A DNA stretch of 64,000 bases from Nocardia mangyaensis (GTDB lineage Bacteria > Actinomycetota > Actinomycetes > Mycobacteriales > Mycobacteriaceae): NCBI RefSeq assembly GCF_001886715.1, contig NZ_CP018082.1, forward strand, positions 5,580,001 through 5,644,000. Direction: 5' to 3'. Under the pieces are notes generated by a model. It did no database searches. It saw nothing but the letters and a program-made list of their open reading frames with translations, and was not told the DNA's origin. Positions 33,441 through 43,026 of this stretch are shown in pieces; the stretch's first letter is position 1; every line of letters begins with the position of its first letter. Position numbers and translations under genes: made by a program.

Positions 33441-35135
33441 ATGATGTCTCTGCGAGCGGCAGGCGGAATCGTCGCCGCGGCGCTGGTACTCGGCGTGGCC
33501 GAACTGGTAGCGGTGTTCACCGGCTCGGGCAGTGCGCCCGCGTACGCACTCGGCGCGACCATGGTGGACCACACGCCCGACGGGTTGCGCGAGTGGGCGA
33601 TCTCGACCTTCGGAACCAACGACAAAGCCGTGCTGTTCCTGTGCATGGGCGTGGTGGCGGTGGTCGTCGCCGGAACGGCCGGGGTGCTCGAGCGCCCGGC
33701 GAGACCGATCGGGTCGGTCGTCTTCGCGGTGTTCGGGTTGGTCGCCGCGGTCGTCGGGGCAGGTCGGGTCGGCGGGGTTTTCGGAGCGCTCCCCGCTCTG
33801 ATCGGCACTGCCGCAGGCATCCTCGCCTTGCGTGGACTCGCCGGGAGGATCGACGCCGTGCGCCCCGCGACGAGCGACACGACGCAAGCCGCATCGCCCA
33901 CATCGACGACGGACCTCACCGCCGCTACGGATGGCACCATCACGGAAGATCCCGTGCGGCAGAACGACCCGGGCTCGATGCCGCGACACCCAGCGGCTGC
34001 GCACCCCGGCGACACACGCGACCAGGTCGGCGATGGACGTCCCCCACGCGCAGCTGGTTCAACGAGGTCCGGTCGACGACGCGTTCTCGGCGCAATCGCG
34101 GCAACCGGCATTCTCGCGGCCGGTGCGGGGCTGGCGGGCCGACTACTCGGTGGCACCCGCCGTGAGGTATCGACCGAGCGGGCAGCGATCGAGTTGCCCC
34201 GGCCGGCAACACCATTGCCCGCGCTCCCGCCGGATGCCGACCTGCGGTTGCCCGAGCTCACGCCCTACCTCACCCCCAACGACGACTTCTACCGCATCGA
34301 CACCGCCCTGATCGTGCCGCAGGTGTCCACCGACACCTGGTCGCTGCGCATTCACGGCATGGTCGAGCGCGAAATACTGCTCACCTGGGACGATCTCGCG
34401 CGCCGCACACCGGTCGAGCGGCTGGTCACACTGGCGTGTGTGTCCAATCCGATCAACGGCGACCTGATCGGCAATGCCCGCTGGCTCGGCTACCGATTGG
34501 ACGAGTTGCTCGCCGAGGCGGGCCCGCTGCCCGGCGCCGACATGGTCCTGTCGCACAGCATCGACGGTTGGACGGCGGGCAGCCCCCTGGCCGCCCTCAC
34601 CGACGGCCGCGACGCGCTGCTGGCGATCGGCATGAACGGTGAACCGCTCCCCGTACAACACGGCTATCCCGCGCGGCTGGTCGTTCCCGGCCTCTACGGT
34701 TACGTCTCGGCCACCAAGTGGGTCACCGAACTCGAGGTCACCCGCTTCGACCAGGCCACCGCCTACTGGACCCGGCGCGGCTGGTCGGCCGAGGGCCCGA
34801 TCAAGACCGGAACCCGCATCGACACCCCGCGCGGGCGCGGACGAATCCCGCAGGGCCGCACCGTGATCGCGGGTGTCGCCTGGGCCCAGCACCGCGGTGT
34901 CACCGCGGTGGAGGTCCAGATCGACAACGGCGACTGGCGCCCCGCCCGCCTGTCCACCGAGGTCACCATCGACACCTGGCGCCAATGGGCCTACGACTGG
35001 AACGCCACCCCCGGCCAGCACACCATCCGCGCCCGCACCACCGACACCACCGGCCAAGCACAGACTCCCGTCGAACGCGACGTCATCCCCGACGGCGCCA
35101 CCGGCCACCCCACCCTCACCATCCAGGTGCAGTGA
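33441..35135 (+). CDS. Membrane-anchored sulfite-oxidase-type molybdopterin oxidoreductase
   Basis: A 564-residue protein. The N-terminal part has about four membrane helices (residues 5-30, 65-85, 90-110, 112-130), a low-complexity Thr/Asp/Pro linker (about 140-205), then another hydrophobic segment preceded by RSGRRRVLGA. The catalytic domain (about 250-430) is the Oxidored_molyb fold: the molybdenum-binding Cys is at residue 333 in TLACVSNP, and ATKWVTELEV and YWTRRGWSAEGPI are typical. The last 90 residues form a Mo-co dimerisation Ig-like domain. The catalytic part probably faces outside the cell. Substrate is unknown, possibly sulfite or another oxidisable anion. Confidence 0.9.
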   Translation: MMSLRAAGGIVAAALVLGVAELVAVFTGSGSAPAYALGATMVDHTPDGLREWAISTFGTNDKAVLFLCMGVVAVVVAGTAGVLERPARPIGSVVFAVFGLVAAVVGAGRVGGVFGALPALIGTAAGILALRGLAGRIDAVRPATSDTTQAASPTSTTDLTAATDGTITEDPVRQNDPGSMPRHPAAAHPGDTRDQVGDGRPPRAAGSTRSGRRRVLGAIAATGILAAGAGLAGRLLGGTRREVSTERAAIELPRPATPLPALPPDADLRLPELTPYLTPNDDFYRIDTALIVPQVSTDTWSLRIHGMVEREILLTWDDLARRTPVERLVTLACVSNPINGDLIGNARWLGYRLDELLAEAGPLPGADMVLSHSIDGWTAGSPLAALTDGRDALLAIGMNGEPLPVQHGYPARLVVPGLYGYVSATKWVTELEVTRFDQATAYWTRRGWSAEGPIKTGTRIDTPRGRGRIPQGRTVIAGVAWAQHRGVTAVEVQIDNGDWRPARLSTEVTIDTWRQWAYDWNATPGQHTIRARTTDTTGQAQTPVERDVIPDGATGHPTLTIQVQ

Positions 35136-35141
35136 CCGGCC

Positions 35142-35525
35142 TCAGTTCGTGACGGGTTCGACGACGAACCGGCCCCACGCGACGAAGGCCGCGACCGCCA
35201 AGTACACCGCGTTGACCAGCATGAACTTGTACTCACCGAGGCGCCCGTGCGCCACCATCGCGCCGATCATCAGCAGCACCCAGCACAGCGCGGTCACCGC
35301 CACCATGACCGGCGCGATATCGAGAACGGCGGGCAGGATCAGCCCGACCGCCGCCAGGATCTCCACGATTCCCAGGCTCTTGACGAATCCGTCGCTCGCC
35401 GCGGCGGTCCATGCGCCGCCGGGTGCGGCCGACAATGTCGCCCTCGGCACGAAAGTCTTCGTGAGGCCACCGAGGAGGGCGATGACGGCCAGCGATCCGG
35501 CGGCGATCCACAGCGCGGTGTTCAT
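35142..35525 (-). CDS. DoxX-family membrane protein
   Basis: A 127-residue protein with four membrane helices. GGLTKTFVPRATL after the first helix and FVKSLGIVEILAAVGLILP are the usual DoxX-family segments. AAGGAGC lies six bases before ATG 35525. DoxX proteins are often linked to redox or thiol homeostasis in actinobacteria, but this member has no evident partner. It is convergent with the molybdopterin oxidoreductase gene, six bp apart. Confidence 0.85.
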   Translation of the reverse strand: MNTALWIAAGSLAVIALLGGLTKTFVPRATLSAAPGGAWTAAASDGFVKSLGIVEILAAVGLILPAVLDIAPVMVAVTALCWVLLMIGAMVAHGRLGEYKFMLVNAVYLAVAAFVAWGRFVVEPVTN

Positions 35526-35598
35526 GGGAGCTCCTTCGCTCTTCGGATGTGTCACCCATGAGACGCCGCCCGAGCTCCCGCTGTGACGCCCTCGCGTT

Positions 35599-36309
35599 CT
35601 ACAGCCTCTCGACGGCGAATTGAGCTGCGGTGAGGGTCATGCCGTTGACGCCGTAGAGCACGTGCAGGCCGTTGGGCTGGGCGAGGGGGGAGCCGTCGCA
35701 GACCGTGTCCGCGGCGATGCACAGGTCGATGGTCTTGTTCCGGTACGGGGTGCCGACCACCACCGGCGGCGCACCGGCGTCGGCCATGAAACGGTCCGAC
35801 GGCTTGCCGAACAGCGCGACCGCCGCGACACGCTCGGCGACCTCCGGCGCCATCGGGACCGGCAGATACGAGCGGTATTCCGCGGGGACGCCGTCGGGTT
35901 CCTCGGTGCCGGTGGCGAATCCGATCAGCGCCGCACCCTGGGAATAACCGCCGAGGACGATCCGGGTGCCGGGGCAGTTCGCCGCGATGAACTCCACTCG
36001 ACGCTGGGCGTCGCCGATCCCCTGCAGGACGGTGTGCGCGAAGGCGAGCCGGTCGGCGAAGTCGCTGCTCGCCGGATAGGCGACCCCGTACGCGCCGACC
36101 GAGCGACCCTGCGCGTTCGCGCGGATCGCTTCGACGAAGGACACACCGGTGTACCCGAGGGCGCCACCGGGCTCGGCGGTGCCACGGGCGAACACCACCT
36201 CGATATCGGCACAGGGCGCCGCGACGGCGGAGTGGGTGGGCCAGACCAAGGGAATCGCGGCTGCCATGAGAACTGCAGACACGAAACGTGAGAGGGAACG
36301 TGCTGTCAT
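35599..36309 (-). CDS. Secreted cutinase-family esterase
   Basis: A 236-residue exported serine esterase. The signal peptide is residues 1-30 (cleavage near AVA-AP). CADIEVVFARGTAEP is the typical cutinase start; the nucleophile is Ser123 in GGYSQGA, the acid Asp201 in CIAADTVCDG, and His216 in GLHVLY. Four cysteines are placed for two disulfides. Members act on cutin-like polyesters, lipids or phospholipids. ATG 36309 was chosen over an upstream start because the signal peptide begins there. Single-gene unit. Confidence 0.92.
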   Translation of the reverse strand: MTARSLSRFVSAVLMAAAIPLVWPTHSAVAAPCADIEVVFARGTAEPGGALGYTGVSFVEAIRANAQGRSVGAYGVAYPASSDFADRLAFAHTVLQGIGDAQRRVEFIAANCPGTRIVLGGYSQGAALIGFATGTEEPDGVPAEYRSYLPVPMAPEVAERVAAVALFGKPSDRFMADAGAPPVVVGTPYRNKTIDLCIAADTVCDGSPLAQPNGLHVLYGVNGMTLTAAQFAVERL

Positions 36310-36440
36310 GCCGCGCAGACTACCGACTACCACAGACCACGCCGCCCGAACGGCTCCCGACGCGCCGTCGAGAGCCGCCGGATAGCTCTTGCCCGAGTCG
36401 GCGGCCTTCCACCGGAGCTGGAGCGGTCGGGTCGACGAAG

Positions 36441-37916
36441 TCAGGCGCCCGCGCCGGCTTTCGCTCGTTTCGGGGCGTTGGCGGCACCGGACTTGCCGTG
36501 GCCGACGAACAGCGCCGAGGCGATGATGCCGATGACCAGAATGGCGGCGGGCAACAGCATCGACTGCGCCAGTGAGCTACTGAACTCGTCGACGACCTGC
36601 GGAGGCAGCGGGCCGGTGGCCGTGCCCTCGCCGATCGGCGCGCCACCGCCGAGACCGTTGGCGGTGAGCCGGGCGGCGATGAGCGCGCTGATCGCGGCGC
36701 TGCCGAGCACCGAACCGACCTGACGGGTGGTGTTGTAGACACCGGCGCCCGCACCGGCCTTGTCCACCGGCAGATTGTGGGTCGCGGTCGAGGCGAGCGG
36801 GGCCCAGATGCAGGCATTGGCCAGGCCCGCGACGCCGGCCGCCACCAGGAAGAACCCGATCGAGGATTCCGGGGTCATCAGCACGGCGAAGGCGAACACC
36901 GAGGCCGCGAACAGCACGAATCCGATGGTCGGCACCAGGCGCGGCGGGAGCCGATCGGAGAACCTGCCGATGAACGGCGCGGTGAGCCCGGTCAGCACCG
37001 CCATCGGCGCGAACACCAGCGCCGAGGTGGTCGGCGACATCTCCCGCACCGCCTGCAGATAGAAGTACGCGGGCACCATCATCGAGGTGACCGCGGCGCC
37101 CATCGCGGCGATCGCCAGGTTCGACAGCGCGAAGTTGCGGTCGCGGAACAGACTCAGCGGTACCAGCGGTTCGCCGGTGTTGCGGGCCTGATTGATCACG
37201 AACACCACGAGCATGACCACGCCGAAGCCGATCAACAGCCAGATCCGCAACGACCAGTCCTGCGAATTGCCCTCCTGGATACCGAACACCAGCGCCAGCA
37301 GGCCGATCCCGCTGAGGATCACGCCGACGATGTCGAACGTGTGGCCCGCGGTCGGCAGCGCGGGCACCAGCCACATCGCGAGGCCGAAGGCGATGATGCC
37401 GACCGGCACGTTGACGATGAAGATCCACTCCCAGCCGAGGCTGTCTACCAGCACCCCGCCCAGGATCGGCCCGACCAACGTCGCCAGCCCGGCGACACCA
37501 CCCCACAGGCCCATCGCCGCGCCGCGCCTGTTCGGTGGGAAGGTGCGGGTGATCACGGCCATCGTCTGCGGCGTCATCAGCGCGGCGCCGATGCCCTGCG
37601 CGGCGCGCGCGGCGATCAGCATGCCGATACTGCCCGACAGCCCACACCACAGCGAGGCGCCGGTGAAGATCGCCAGGCCGATCAGATAGATGTTCTTCGG
37701 ACCGAATCGGTCCCCGAGACGGCCGGTGACCAGCAGCGGCACCGCGTAGGTGAGCAGGTAGGCGCTGGTGACCCAGATGACGCTGGAGATGTCGGTGTGC
37801 AGTTCGGCCATGATCGCCGGATTGGCGACCGCGACGATCGTCATGTCCAGCAGGATCATGAAGAAGCCGACGACCAGCGCGAACAGCGCCAGCCACGGAT
37901 TACGTTGGGTGGTCAT
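36441..37916 (-). CDS. DHA2-type (EmrB/QacA) drug efflux MFS transporter
   Basis: A 491-residue proton-driven exporter with 14 predicted helices. Motif A (GRLGDRFGPKNIYLIG) lies between helices 2 and 3, motif C (GPILGGVLVDSLGWEWIFIVNVP) in helix 5, and motif D1 (LLDMTIVAVANPAI) in helix 1. ATG 37916 has AGGA nine bases upstream; an alternative ATG is at 37925. It should export hydrophobic cationic drugs or metabolites. No adjacent regulator is present. Confidence 0.93.
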   Translation of the reverse strand: MTTQRNPWLALFALVVGFFMILLDMTIVAVANPAIMAELHTDISSVIWVTSAYLLTYAVPLLVTGRLGDRFGPKNIYLIGLAIFTGASLWCGLSGSIGMLIAARAAQGIGAALMTPQTMAVITRTFPPNRRGAAMGLWGGVAGLATLVGPILGGVLVDSLGWEWIFIVNVPVGIIAFGLAMWLVPALPTAGHTFDIVGVILSGIGLLALVFGIQEGNSQDWSLRIWLLIGFGVVMLVVFVINQARNTGEPLVPLSLFRDRNFALSNLAIAAMGAAVTSMMVPAYFYLQAVREMSPTTSALVFAPMAVLTGLTAPFIGRFSDRLPPRLVPTIGFVLFAASVFAFAVLMTPESSIGFFLVAAGVAGLANACIWAPLASTATHNLPVDKAGAGAGVYNTTRQVGSVLGSAAISALIAARLTANGLGGGAPIGEGTATGPLPPQVVDEFSSSLAQSMLLPAAILVIGIIASALFVGHGKSGAANAPKRAKAGAGA

Positions 37917-38067
37917 CGATGGCATTCCTAACGCGAGCGGGAATCGGTTCCGGTGGTCCAGCGCGTCGCCCACCACCCGACCTGCCCACACTGACCGCCA
38001 CGACGTGAACCGTATCCCGTGGCAAGGCCATGCCTTCCGGGGACCGGGCTGTACGGCCGCGCGGGTA

Positions 38068-38580
38068 TCAGACGCCGACCTCACCCCGCGTTTCACCGTC
38101 GACCCGGACCCGAGCGGTGCGTTCGGGCTGTATCCGCCCGCGAGGGCTCCCCACCGCCCCACCATGGATTCGGGATCGTGGCGCGCCGGCGCCCAGGGCG
38201 TTGCCCGTCGATGCGCGACGCCGGTTCGCGATCAGCCATACGATGGCCGCCACCAGTGCGGTCGGGAGGAAGCAGAACGGCAGAAACGCCACCGGCGGCT
38301 CCGGCAGCGCGGATGTCGCGGGCAGTCCGGTGACGCCGTGTGCGATCAGCAGCGCCGTACTCCACAATGTTCCGCCGACAAGGCCCCGCAGGAGCGCACC
38401 ACCCACTGTGCGGTGCTGACTCCCCGCTGGAAGGGCGCCCACCACCGATACGAGAGTAGCGACGATGTAGGCCCACAGATTCACCCCCAACAGGATTCCG
38501 GTCAGCGCGCCGGCGACGACCGCTCCCCCTGCTGATTCCCACGCCCGGCGCGACAATGACATCTGATCGAAGTAGGCCAT
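38068..38580 (-). CDS. Small membrane protein of unknown function
   Basis: A 170-residue protein from ATG 38580; an in-frame ATG at 38604 would add MKESETAT. It has about four hydrophobic helices (residues 15-35, 37-50, 62-80, 95-118) and a hydrophilic, Arg/Gly-rich C-terminal tail. No family is recognised. It stands between the drug exporter and the sigma factor gene. Confidence 0.6.
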   Translation of the reverse strand: MAYFDQMSLSRRAWESAGGAVVAGALTGILLGVNLWAYIVATLVSVVGALPAGSQHRTVGGALLRGLVGGTLWSTALLIAHGVTGLPATSALPEPPVAFLPFCFLPTALVAAIVWLIANRRRASTGNALGAGAPRSRIHGGAVGSPRGRIQPERTARVRVDGETRGEVGV

Positions 38581-38750
38581 GGTGGCCGTCTCACTTTCTT
38601 TCATTTCCACGGTTCGCCACCTCCGCGAAGCGGCTGTTCTCACCAGGTCGCCGAACCACGTGGGCGGAGTCCCGAATCGCCGCGGACGTGGATGGTCGCG
38701 GCCGACAAGTCCATCCGGCCAGCTCAGCTCGTTCGAGCCAGGGCCGGTGG

Positions 38751-39647
38751 CTACACCGTGACGGCTGTCAGTTTCTCGGGGTTTCGCACGCAATAGACCG
38801 CTGTCACCAGGTCACCGCGGACCTCGACAGAGATCAACTGGTCGAGCACCCCGTCGATGGATATCGCCACTGTCGGCATCCCGTTGTACGTGCAGGTCCG
38901 CATGCTGATCTCACCCGATCGGGCGCCTTTGGTCAGCCAACCGACCATCAGCCGGGCCACCTTGTCCGGGCCGACAACAGGGCGGCGCCCCGCGTTCACC
39001 ACTCCACCGCCGTCGGCGAGAAACACCACCTCAGGCGCCAGCACGTCCATCAGTCCCTGGATATCGCCGGTGGTGGCGGCGATCGAGAACCGTTGAGCGG
39101 CCGACCGCGCTTCGATGGGAGTCGCGATCGCGGTGGGCGTGTGGTCACGACACGTGCGCACGAGGTTGCGTGCGCGTTGGTTGAGTTGGCGCACGGCTTG
39201 CTCGGACTTGTCGACCGCGACGGCGATCTCCGGGTATCCGAAGCCGAATACCTCGCGCAGGACGAACACCGCGCGCTGAGGGGGTGTCAGTGTCTCCAGA
39301 ATCAGCAGCATCGCGGTGGTCACGGCCTCGCCGGTGAGTAGGTGATCACCGGCCTCCGGCCCACCGTCCGCGCTGGTCGCCAGCGGTTCAGGCAGCCACG
39401 GTCCCAGGTACTCTTCCCGCCGACGAGCGGCCGCACGCAAGACACCGAGGGCCTGGCGAGTCACGATCTGCGCGAGGTAGGCCCGCGGGTTGGCCACCAT
39501 CGTGGCGTCGACCGCGCGCCAACGAAGGTAGCTGTCCTGCAGCACGTCTTCGGCGTCGGAAACCGAACCCAGGATCTCGTAGGCGATCGAGAACAGTAAT
39601 CGTCGGTGCGATGTGAACTCGGCATCGGTATCCGGTTTCTCGGTCAT
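38751..39647 (-). CDS. sigJ: ECF sigma factor with SnoaL-like C-terminal domain (ECF41/SigJ type)
   Basis: A 298-residue extracytoplasmic-function sigma factor. Region 2 is at residues 10-75 (YEILGSVSDAEDVLQDSYLRW), region 4 at about 115-165 (TPPQRAVFVLREVFGFGYPEIA) and a SnoaL/NTF2-like domain at 185-290. The ECF41 hallmarks are recognisable: WLPEPL in the linker, DGGG in the C-terminal domain and RNPEKL near the end. In ECF41 proteins this domain regulates activity without an anti-sigma factor. Its stop codon region overlaps the 5' neighbour by four bases, so it is co-transcribed with the flavoprotein upstream, the usual ECF41 partner type. Confidence 0.9.
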   Translation of the reverse strand: MTEKPDTDAEFTSHRRLLFSIAYEILGSVSDAEDVLQDSYLRWRAVDATMVANPRAYLAQIVTRQALGVLRAAARRREEYLGPWLPEPLATSADGGPEAGDHLLTGEAVTTAMLLILETLTPPQRAVFVLREVFGFGYPEIAVAVDKSEQAVRQLNQRARNLVRTCRDHTPTAIATPIEARSAAQRFSIAATTGDIQGLMDVLAPEVVFLADGGGVVNAGRRPVVGPDKVARLMVGWLTKGARSGEISMRTCTYNGMPTVAISIDGVLDQLISVEVRGDLVTAVYCVRNPEKLTAVTV

Positions 39648-40738
39648 TTCGGACCCGACAGCCAGGAGTAGTTGGCGGTTCGAGAGCTGTACTTCGCGTA
39701 GCGCGACACTCGCTCTTTGACCACGGCCGCAGTGCGCCCGGCGACGTAGAGCCGCCTGGCCGTGTCGTCCCTGCGGCTGGGTTGCACCAGCCCGTCGCGC
39801 CGCCCCAGGCTCAGGAATTGGGCGGTGTAGCCCATGGAGTACGGCTCAGGGTTACGGCCGTCAACGATCCGCGCCAACGTGTCGGCGGCGTGCGCGCCTT
39901 GCGGAATGGCCGTCTCACAGCTCAAACGCGCACCCGGGACCGCCGCGCAGTCACCGATGACGAAGATGCGCGGGTCGTTCACGCTTCGAAGGTACTCGTC
40001 CACGACCGCGCGACCTTCGGCGTTCACTTCCAGCCCGCTGCGCGCCGCCAGGTCCGGGACGTCTGCCACGATCGCCCACAGGGTGAGATCAGAGGTGATT
40101 TCCGCCCCTGACCGCAGGCGCACGACACCGCCGAACCGGCCTGGACCAGCGCACACCTGCGCGACCACATCCTCGACGACCTCCACCCGCAGACGCTCGA
40201 GGCCGACGCGTACCCGCTGCCGCGCACCCGGGGTGAGGCTCGCGGCTACCGACGCGCCCACCAGCCGAACACGCAGATCAGGTCTGGCCTCGGCGATCTC
40301 GGACGCTGTTTCGATGCCGGTCAATCCGCCGCCGGTGACCGTGACGGTGCTCCCGCCGGGAAGGGCGGCCAGGGCGGACCGCGCCAGCTCCGCGCCCTCC
40401 CATGTGCCCACCGCGACAGCACCCGGCAGTGGTACGGCCGTGCTCCCCACCGCGAGAAACAGGTAGTCGAAGGTGTCACTCCCACCGTCGCCGAGTGTGA
40501 CACTGCCGTCACCCACCTTGTCGACGGTACCCAGCCGCGCGGTGATCGCACCGGACAGCATCGAGGTGAGCGGAGTCGAAGCCGCACCCGTCGCGGCGAC
40601 CTGCTCGTGCAAGCGCACTCGTTCGACGAAGTCCGGCCGCGGGTTGATCACCGTGATCTCCGCATCGCGTACCTTCCCCGCAAGCCGATTCGCCGCGATC
40701 GTTCCCGCGTAACCGGCACCTACCACCACGACCTTCAT
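39644..40738 (-). CDS. NADH-dehydrogenase-like NAD(P)/FAD oxidoreductase
   Basis: A 364-residue flavoprotein with FAD motif VVVGAGYAGTIAANRL at residues 3-18, NAD motif VTGGGLTGIETASE at about 158, and the C-terminal FAD motif IFVIGDCAAVPGA. It resembles type II NADH dehydrogenases and related oxidoreductases but lacks an evident membrane-anchoring helix. ATG 40738 is preceded by CTGGGAGGCAGAC. It is transcribed before the ECF41 sigma gene and overlaps it by four bases; ECF41 factors usually control such an oxidoreductase gene next to them. Confidence 0.9.
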   Translation of the reverse strand: MKVVVVGAGYAGTIAANRLAGKVRDAEITVINPRPDFVERVRLHEQVAATGAASTPLTSMLSGAITARLGTVDKVGDGSVTLGDGGSDTFDYLFLAVGSTAVPLPGAVAVGTWEGAELARSALAALPGGSTVTVTGGGLTGIETASEIAEARPDLRVRLVGASVAASLTPGARQRVRVGLERLRVEVVEDVVAQVCAGPGRFGGVVRLRSGAEITSDLTLWAIVADVPDLAARSGLEVNAEGRAVVDEYLRSVNDPRIFVIGDCAAVPGARLSCETAIPQGAHAADTLARIVDGRNPEPYSMGYTAQFLSLGRRDGLVQPSRRDDTARRLYVAGRTAAVVKERVSRYAKYSSRTANYSWLSGPK

Positions 40739-41012
40739 GTCTGCCTCCCAGGTGAAATCGAATCGAACATGGGATGCCGGGCACCGACCGCCTGTGACGC
40801 GGCGGCGCGGTGACACCCATCACGGCCGGGAAGGGCGAGCGATGCGTCCGGAGCGGAACACGCACGGGAGTCCTCGGCGCGCGGCACGGTGACAGGGCAC
40901 CGGCGACTACGCGGTGAACTGGAAGACTCAGACCCCACTGATCGGCGCCGCGCTCGGCCGAAGCGACGAGGCCGACACGGCGGTGGCCGATGTGGCACAA
41001 CGAGTTCGGTTG

Positions 41013-41888
41013 TCAGAGGCCGTGGTCGTCGAGCCAGGTGCGGGCGACGGCGGCGGGGTCGGCACCGGATTCGACCTGGTCGATCAGGACGATCAGTTCC
41101 GCGGTGGTCAGTTCACCCGCGACGTAGTTGAGTTTCTTGGTTTCGCGGCGGTCGAAGATGCCGGTGCGGTGCAGGGCCAGGATGTTCTGGGTGCGCAGGG
41201 CGTAGTCCTCGTCGTCGAGGGTGATCAGGTCGGCGGGGTTCTCGCCGGCGGGCGGGCCGTTGACGATGCCGACCTGGATCTGCCCGTCCCGCAAAGCATT
41301 TCGCAGTGCTTCGGGGTCGGGGTAGTGGATGGTCGCGGCGAAGGCGCAGTCGGCGACCAGGTCGGGGCCGATGGGGATGGCGGCCAGGCCGGGGAGTTCG
41401 GTGTGGCCGACGGTCAGTTCGGGGCAGCGAGGGGTGAGGGCGGTGACGGTGCGCAGCTCCTCGCGGGTGGCGAGGTCCTCGGTGATCAGCAGGCGCGGGC
41501 GCAGGTCGGTGCCGTCGGCGGCGTCGGAGACCGACAGGCCCTGGGGCAGGGCGGCATTGACCGCGGCGAGGACGTCCTCGGGGGTGCGGGCGGCAGCCGA
41601 GGGATTCCAGCGGTCGAGCAAACTGCCGTTGCGCGCGGGCAGGACCGCGATGCGGGCGGCGTCGAGATCGGCGGTGGGGGTGTCCAGACCGGTCAGAACC
41701 GTGGTGTCGGTCCCGGTTCGAGCCAGTGCCTGAGAATAGATCTCGGCGAGCACAATGGATTCGGTCGAGGAATCCGCACCGACCGCGACCACCTCGCGCG
41801 CACCGTCGGCCGCGCAGGCGACGGCGGCGAACGAGCAGGTGGCGACCAGTATCGCGGCCGCGTTCCGCCGCAGGGCGCCCGACAGCAT
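41013..41888 (-). CDS. Substrate-binding lipoprotein, glycine betaine/choline (OpuAC) class
   Basis: A 291-residue lipoprotein. The signal peptide from ATG 41888 ends in a lipobox-like FAAVAC, Cys at residue 25. The mature part shows type II binding-protein features (VVAVGADSSTESIVLAEIYSQAL, then LPARNGSLLDRW, and the C-terminal LNYVAGELTTAELIVLIDQV). It is divergent from a second binding protein gene across 137 bp, and the rest of the importer lies on that side. The two proteins are distantly related; this one probably supplies an additional substrate to the same permease. Confidence 0.83.
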   Translation of the reverse strand: MLSGALRRNAAAILVATCSFAAVACAADGAREVVAVGADSSTESIVLAEIYSQALARTGTDTTVLTGLDTPTADLDAARIAVLPARNGSLLDRWNPSAAARTPEDVLAAVNAALPQGLSVSDAADGTDLRPRLLITEDLATREELRTVTALTPRCPELTVGHTELPGLAAIPIGPDLVADCAFAATIHYPDPEALRNALRDGQIQVGIVNGPPAGENPADLITLDDEDYALRTQNILALHRTGIFDRRETKKLNYVAGELTTAELIVLIDQVESGADPAAVARTWLDDHGL

Positions 41889-42025
41889 CCAGCGACACCA
41901 ACTTCCCGTATTTGCGGTCAACCCGCGCAATTCGGCGCGACGCGGGCAATATGAACACCCAGAATGTACCTGCGGCCCCCGCGTCGCACGCACAGCGCAC
42001 TGCCCGCCATGCCGGAAGGACAACA

Positions 42026-43018
42026 GTGAAAACCACCTTCACCTCTTCTCCGCACGGACAACCCCGACCGGCACGCCGCCTCGCTGTGCGGGCGGGCCGG
42101 GTCCTCGCCGCCGCTGTCGCGCTCGCCGCCGCCATGGTCATGGCCGCTTGCGGAAACTCCGATCCGCTGGCGGCCAAGGGCGACTGCGCCAGCGACGCGC
42201 TGATCATCGGCTCGGCCAACTTCCCCGAATCCGAGACCGTGGCCAACATCTACACCGAGGTCCTGCGGATCAACGGCTTCAAGGTCGACACCAAGTTCAA
42301 CATCGGCAGCCGCGAGGCCTACATTCCCGCGCTGCGCCAATGCGCGATCTCGCTGATCCCCGAATACACCGGCAACCTGCTGCAGTATCTGGACCCCGAG
42401 GCCACCGCCACCGCCGCCATCGATGTGAACAAGGCGCTCACGCCCGCCCTCGGCGAGCAGTTCGCCATCGCGACGCCCGCTCCCGGCGAGGATTCCGACG
42501 CCGTGGTCGTGACCAAGGCGACGGCCGAGGAATGGAACCTCACCAGCATCGCCGACCTGGCACCGCGTTCGGCCGAGGTGACGTTCGGCGCGCCCGCGGA
42601 ATTCGCCCAGCGGCCCGGCGGGCTGCCCGGCCTGAAGAAGAACTACGGGCTCGACATCGGCGCCGACAACTTCGTCCCGATCGCCGACGGCGGCGGACCG
42701 GCGACGGTGGACGCGCTGGTCAACGGCCAGGTCCGTGCCGCGAACATCTTCACCACCTCGCACGCGATCGCGGAAAACGATCTGGTCGTGCTCACCGATC
42801 CGGCGCACAATTTCGCCGCCCAGAACGTGGTGCCGCTGTTCAACGCGGAGAAGAAGACCGACAAGGCGGTCGCCGTGCTCGACGCCGTGTCGGCCAAGCT
42901 CACCACCACCGAACTGATCTCGCTGAACACGGCCGTGTCCGGTGACGCCAAGATCGAACCGAAGGCGGCCGCGCTCGCCTGGATCACCGCGCAGGGGCTC
43001 AACTCCCCCATCGGCTAG
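42026..43018 (+). CDS. Glycine betaine/choline-class ABC transporter binding lipoprotein (OpuC/ProX-like)
   Basis: A 330-residue lipoprotein starting at GTG 42026, with GGAAGGA seven bases upstream; a longer frame exists but has no ribosome site. The lipobox MVMAACG places the lipidated Cys at residue 42. The mature chain has IIGSANFPESETVANIYTEV and IPEYTGNLLQYL, both typical of the OpuCC/ProX osmoprotectant-binding family. It captures quaternary ammonium compounds or similar solutes for the downstream ATPase and permeases, with which it forms an operon (nine-bp gap). Confidence 0.92.
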   Translation: MKTTFTSSPHGQPRPARRLAVRAGRVLAAAVALAAAMVMAACGNSDPLAAKGDCASDALIIGSANFPESETVANIYTEVLRINGFKVDTKFNIGSREAYIPALRQCAISLIPEYTGNLLQYLDPEATATAAIDVNKALTPALGEQFAIATPAPGEDSDAVVVTKATAEEWNLTSIADLAPRSAEVTFGAPAEFAQRPGGLPGLKKNYGLDIGADNFVPIADGGGPATVDALVNGQVRAANIFTTSHAIAENDLVVLTDPAHNFAAQNVVPLFNAEKKTDKAVAVLDAVSAKLTTTELISLNTAVSGDAKIEPKAAALAWITAQGLNSPIG

Positions 43019-43026
43019 GAGAACCC

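Noticed and set aside
40914..41954. A plus-strand frame of 346 codons over the OpuAC-like binding protein
   Set aside because: It is a Gly/Val/Gln-rich shadow; the minus-strand frame has a lipobox and family motifs.
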